From positions 1 to 46,486 of the forward strand of contig NZ_JAIXST010000228.1 of NCBI RefSeq assembly GCF_027484545.1: 46,486 bases of DNA. Reading direction: 5' to 3'. The notes beneath the pieces are model-generated. The model was not told the DNA's origin. It saw only the letters and a program-made list of their open reading frames with translations, and did no database searches. Below, piece after piece: positions 44,800-46,486 of the stretch (the stretch's first letter is position 1; each line of letters begins with the position of its first letter). Made by a program: the position numbers and the translations under genes. Origin of the DNA: Runella sp. Its GTDB lineage: Bacteria > Bacteroidota > Bacteroidia > Cytophagales > Spirosomataceae.

Positions 44800-45444
44800 C
44801 TACCTTATGACTCTATCTTGGTTGGCTCCGGTAAGGTCGGCTCCGTCAAGTCGGGCTCCGGTAAGGTCGGCATAGCTAAGGTTGGCAAAGCGAAGGACGG
44901 CTCGGCTAAGGTTGGCTCCGCGAAGGTTGGCCCCACGAAGGTCGGCTCTTTCAAGTTTGGCTCCTTCAAGTTTGGCTCCTTTAAGTTTGGCTCCAACAAA
45001 TTCGGCTTCGCTAAGGCTGGCTCCGCTAAGGTCGGCTCCCATAAGGTTGGCAAAGTAAAATCCTCTTTCACCTCTGGCGTATGCCGCCAATAATTCTTGT
45101 CCTGCCATATTGGCTCCATCAAGGTGGACTCCGATGGCTCCATCAAGTTTGGCTCCATCAAGTATGGCTCCATCAAGTATGGCTCCGCTAAGATTGGCTC
45201 CCCAAAAGTCGGCTCCGCGAAGGTCGGCTCCGCTAAGGTCGGCGTGCACAAGTTCGGCTTTCCAAAATCTGGCTCCGCGAAGGTCGGCTGCCCTAAGGTC
45301 GGCCTTGAGAAGGCCGGCGGAGCAAAGATCGACTCCGCGAAGGCTGGCTCCCATAAGGTTGGCGTAGTCAAGGTCAACTGCGCTAAATGATCTTCTACCT
45401 TTGGCGTATTCCGCCAAAAAATCTTCTAATCTCATTTTTTTCAT
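44800..45444 (-). CDS. Pentapeptide-repeat protein with an internal second header (cassette E)
   Basis: A 214-residue protein from ATG 45444 (MKKMRLEDFLAEYAKGRRSF; ATG 45435 also possible). The first header is diverged (LEDFLAEYAKGRRSFSAVDL). After about 22 pentapeptides a second header appears, GVHLDGANMAGQELLAAYAR then GERGFYFANLMGADLSG, and pentapeptides continue to ANQDRVIR. The same two-header fusion as in cassette C, with different repeats. The reading frame is also open into the leader upstream of the ATG. Confidence 0.87.
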   Translation of the reverse strand: MKKMRLEDFLAEYAKGRRSFSAVDLDYANLMGASLRGVDLCSAGLLKADLRAADLRGARFWKAELVHADLSGADLRGADFWGANLSGAILDGAILDGAKLDGAIGVHLDGANMAGQELLAAYARGERGFYFANLMGADLSGASLSEAEFVGAKLKGAKLEGAKLERADLRGANLRGANLSRAVLRFANLSYADLTGARLDGADLTGANQDRVIR

Positions 45445-45666
45445 TGCCCACGAATAACGCTTCGCTTGGCAGTGCTGCGCCCTACTAGTTTCCCAAAGCG
45501 GAGGGGTGTTCAGGTGATGCCCCTTTTTGTTTTTGGTTGTGCCCAACGGTTGCATGGATGCTGCCCTGCCTTGGCTTTGAGCACCGGGCATGGGCCGCGT
45601 AACCGAGCATGCAAACCGTTGGGCGGGTTTCATTGCTGTTCAAATATACCCACAGAATGGGAGAGG
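45445..45666. repeat. Cassette module 6 with attC-like site
   Basis: attC-like core 45541-45624 (84 bp), GCCCAAC to GTTGGGC, long variant with CGCGTAACCG (one change from modules 2 and 4). Confidence 0.8.
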
Positions 45667-45930
45667 CTACCTTATGACTCCATCTTGGTTGGCTCTGGTA
45701 AGGTCGGCTCCGTCAAGGTCGGCTCCGCTAAGGTTGGCTCCGCTAAGGTTGGCTCCGCTAAGGTCGGCTCCGCTAAGGTTGGCTCTGCTAAGGTCGGCTC
45801 CGCTAAGGTTGGCTCTGCTAAGGTCGGCTCCTTTAAGGTCGGCTCCGCTAAGGTTGGCTCCGTTAAGGTCGACTCCTCTAAAGCTTTTTTCACCTTTGGC
45901 GTATTCCGCCAATAATTCTGGTCCTGTCAT
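45667..45930 (-). CDS. Pentapeptide-repeat protein (cassette F)
   Basis: An 87-residue protein, the shortest of the set: header [20 protein letters not shown], then about 13 very regular pentapeptides ([20 protein letters not shown]), ending [11 protein letters not shown], the same C-terminus as cassette C. The DNA body is an almost uniform 15-bp tandem repeat, so this copy is the least diverged or most recently homogenised. Confidence 0.85.
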   Translation of the reverse strand: MTGPELLAEYAKGEKSFRGVDLNGANLSGADLKGADLSRANLSGADLSRANLSGADLSGANLSGANLSGADLDGADLTRANQDGVIR

Positions 45931-46028
45931 ATTTTATATTGCCCACGAATAACGCTTCGCTTGGCAGTGCTGCGCCCTACTAGTTTCCCAAAGCGGAGGG
46001 GTGTTCGGGTGATGCCCCTTTTGGTTTT
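45931..46028. repeat. Cassette module 7 (right end, truncated before the attC-like core)
   Basis: Homologous to the other modules from GCCCACGAATAACGC through GGGGTGTTCGGGTGATGCCCC and the T-rich stretch. Similarity then stops at about 46,028, exactly where GCCCAACGG would begin. The array therefore ends with a leader but no palindrome. Confidence 0.75.
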
Positions 46029-46330
46029 TCCCAGAGGGATGCTGTACCGCATCTTCTGACACAGCTCACATCTCGTACAATCCAGAAACAGCGTAAAAGT
46101 GAAACCCCAGGTTTGATTTTCCTAATTTTTGACATGTACAACGTATGTACAAATTGGGTCTGGAGGGCAGTTTTTACCTAAAAAAGCCAAGATTTAGCAT
46201 GAAGAGCCTGTATATTCACCCAACCAAATTCATTTTCCTGGTAAAGGAGTTTGTCTACCTGCCCATGTTCCCAAACTTCCATTTCAGCAATAGTTCTGTA
46301 TCTTTGTGTTCAAGCGCAAACAATTTTTAT
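46029..46330. other. Gene-free interval with a promoter-like box
   Basis: No gene seen. TATCTTTG at 46299-46306 is a perfect TAnnTTTG box 24 bp before the ATG at 46331 and is the likely promoter of the following gene; no clear -33 TTTG precedes it. Confidence 0.45.
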
Positions 46331-46486
46331 ATGGGCAAGAAACTTCCACTGGGGCTACAGGATTTTCGAAAAATCATCGAGAATGATTTCAAGTACATCG
46401 ACAAGACCGAGTACATCTACCGGATGGTGAGTAAGCCAGGTGCTTATTTCCTTTCCCGTCCCCGTCGTTTTGGCAAGTCCATCACA
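46331..46486 (+). CDS. AAA-ATPase-like/DUF1703-type protein (5' part only)
   Basis: The first 52 residues, MGKKLPLGLQDFRKIIENDF, KYIDKTEYIYRMVSKPGAYF and FLSRPRRFGKSIT, are typical of the large Bacteroidota family with an AAA-ATPase-like N-terminal domain (RPRRFGKS as P-loop) and a PD-(D/E)XK nuclease-type DUF1703 C-terminus. The gene runs off the window. Its cellular role is not known. Confidence 0.88.
   Translation, partial: MGKKLPLGLQDFRKIIENDFKYIDKTEYIYRMVSKPGAYFLSRPRRFGKSIT

Noticed and set aside
42432-45952. Plus-strand ORFs with KVGSAKVGS-type repeats opposite the pentapeptide genes
   Set aside because: They are the complement of the 15-bp A(D/N)LxX repeat, which happens to lack stops. 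Their sequence is forced by the minus-strand code and they lack start-region conservation.
40870-46028. CRISPR array
   Set aside because: Repeats are over 200 bp and separate whole genes, with no 25-40-bp repeats and equal-sized spacers, and no cas genes.
40943-46028. Diversity-generating retroelement or retron
   Set aside because: No reverse transcriptase, no adenine-specific template/variable repeat pair and no msr/msd-like layout in the window.
40943-46028. Simple tandem duplication as the full explanation of the array
   Set aside because: It explains the pentapeptide paralogues but not the same module before the unrelated DUF6175-like gene, nor the array break at the palindrome border. 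Kept only as a partial alternative.

Overview
The window reads as chromosomal DNA of an environmental Bacteroidota, most likely a Cytophagales-type genus. I infer this from the protein families, from putative TAnnTTTG-type -7 promoter boxes, and from recurrent CCCC/GGGG palindromic repeats. I cannot name the genus. No rRNA, tRNA, CRISPR array, transposase or integrase was seen.

Region 1 (about 1-19,700, mostly + strand) is a carbohydrate-use locus. A GH140-like exported hydrolase and a broken Gfo/Idh oxidoreductase come first. An RbsA/RbsC/RbsB-type sugar ABC importer follows, whose permease and binding protein are fused and then frameshifted around a palindromic repeat. Next is a beta-mannan block: GH26 mannanase, Na+/solute symporter, GH130 mannosylglucose phosphorylase, AGE-family mannobiose/cellobiose 2-epimerase, GH5 glycanase, sialate-O-acetylesterase-type esterase, aldo/keto reductase, a second GH26 and an alpha/beta-hydrolase esterase. 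The order GH26, symporter, GH130, epimerase matches the known Bacteroides fragilis mannan pathway: exported mannanases make mannobiose, the symporter imports it, the epimerase makes Man-Glc, and the phosphorylase gives Man-1-P plus glucose. No SusC/SusD pair is present. A Uma2-type gene and a broken, AT-rich EVE-HNH gene interrupt the block.

Region 2 (19,842-30,751, + strand) is a tightly coupled run of a nucleotidyltransferase-like protein, four B12-binding-type radical SAM proteins, one SPASM-type radical SAM protein, two methyltransferases and a polytopic membrane protein. Three GT4 glycosyltransferases on the opposite strand (30,748-34,123) face it. It looks like a biosynthetic locus for an unidentified, probably envelope-linked, glycan or lipid product.

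Region 3 (34,516-40,573, - strand) holds an SMP-30-like lipoprotein and a Crp/Fnr-type regulator, both apparently frameshifted at homopolymers. After them come an isoquinoline-1-oxidoreductase-type molybdenum hydroxylase pair, an SDR-like oxidoreductase and a TetR regulator. A 17-bp sequence is repeated exactly upstream of tetR and upstream of the hydroxylase operon.

Region 4 (40,769-46,028) is the most unusual. Six minus-strand genes (one DUF6175-like, five pentapeptide-repeat proteins) are each separated by a near-identical module of about 220 bp. Each full module contains an 81-84-bp imperfect palindrome bounded by GCCCAAC and GTTGGGC. These match the R'' and R' boxes of integron attC sites and carry one extrahelical base. 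I read this as an integrase-less attC-like cassette array (CALIN-like), or a related unnamed cassette system. The window ends inside an AAA-ATPase-like/DUF1703-type gene.
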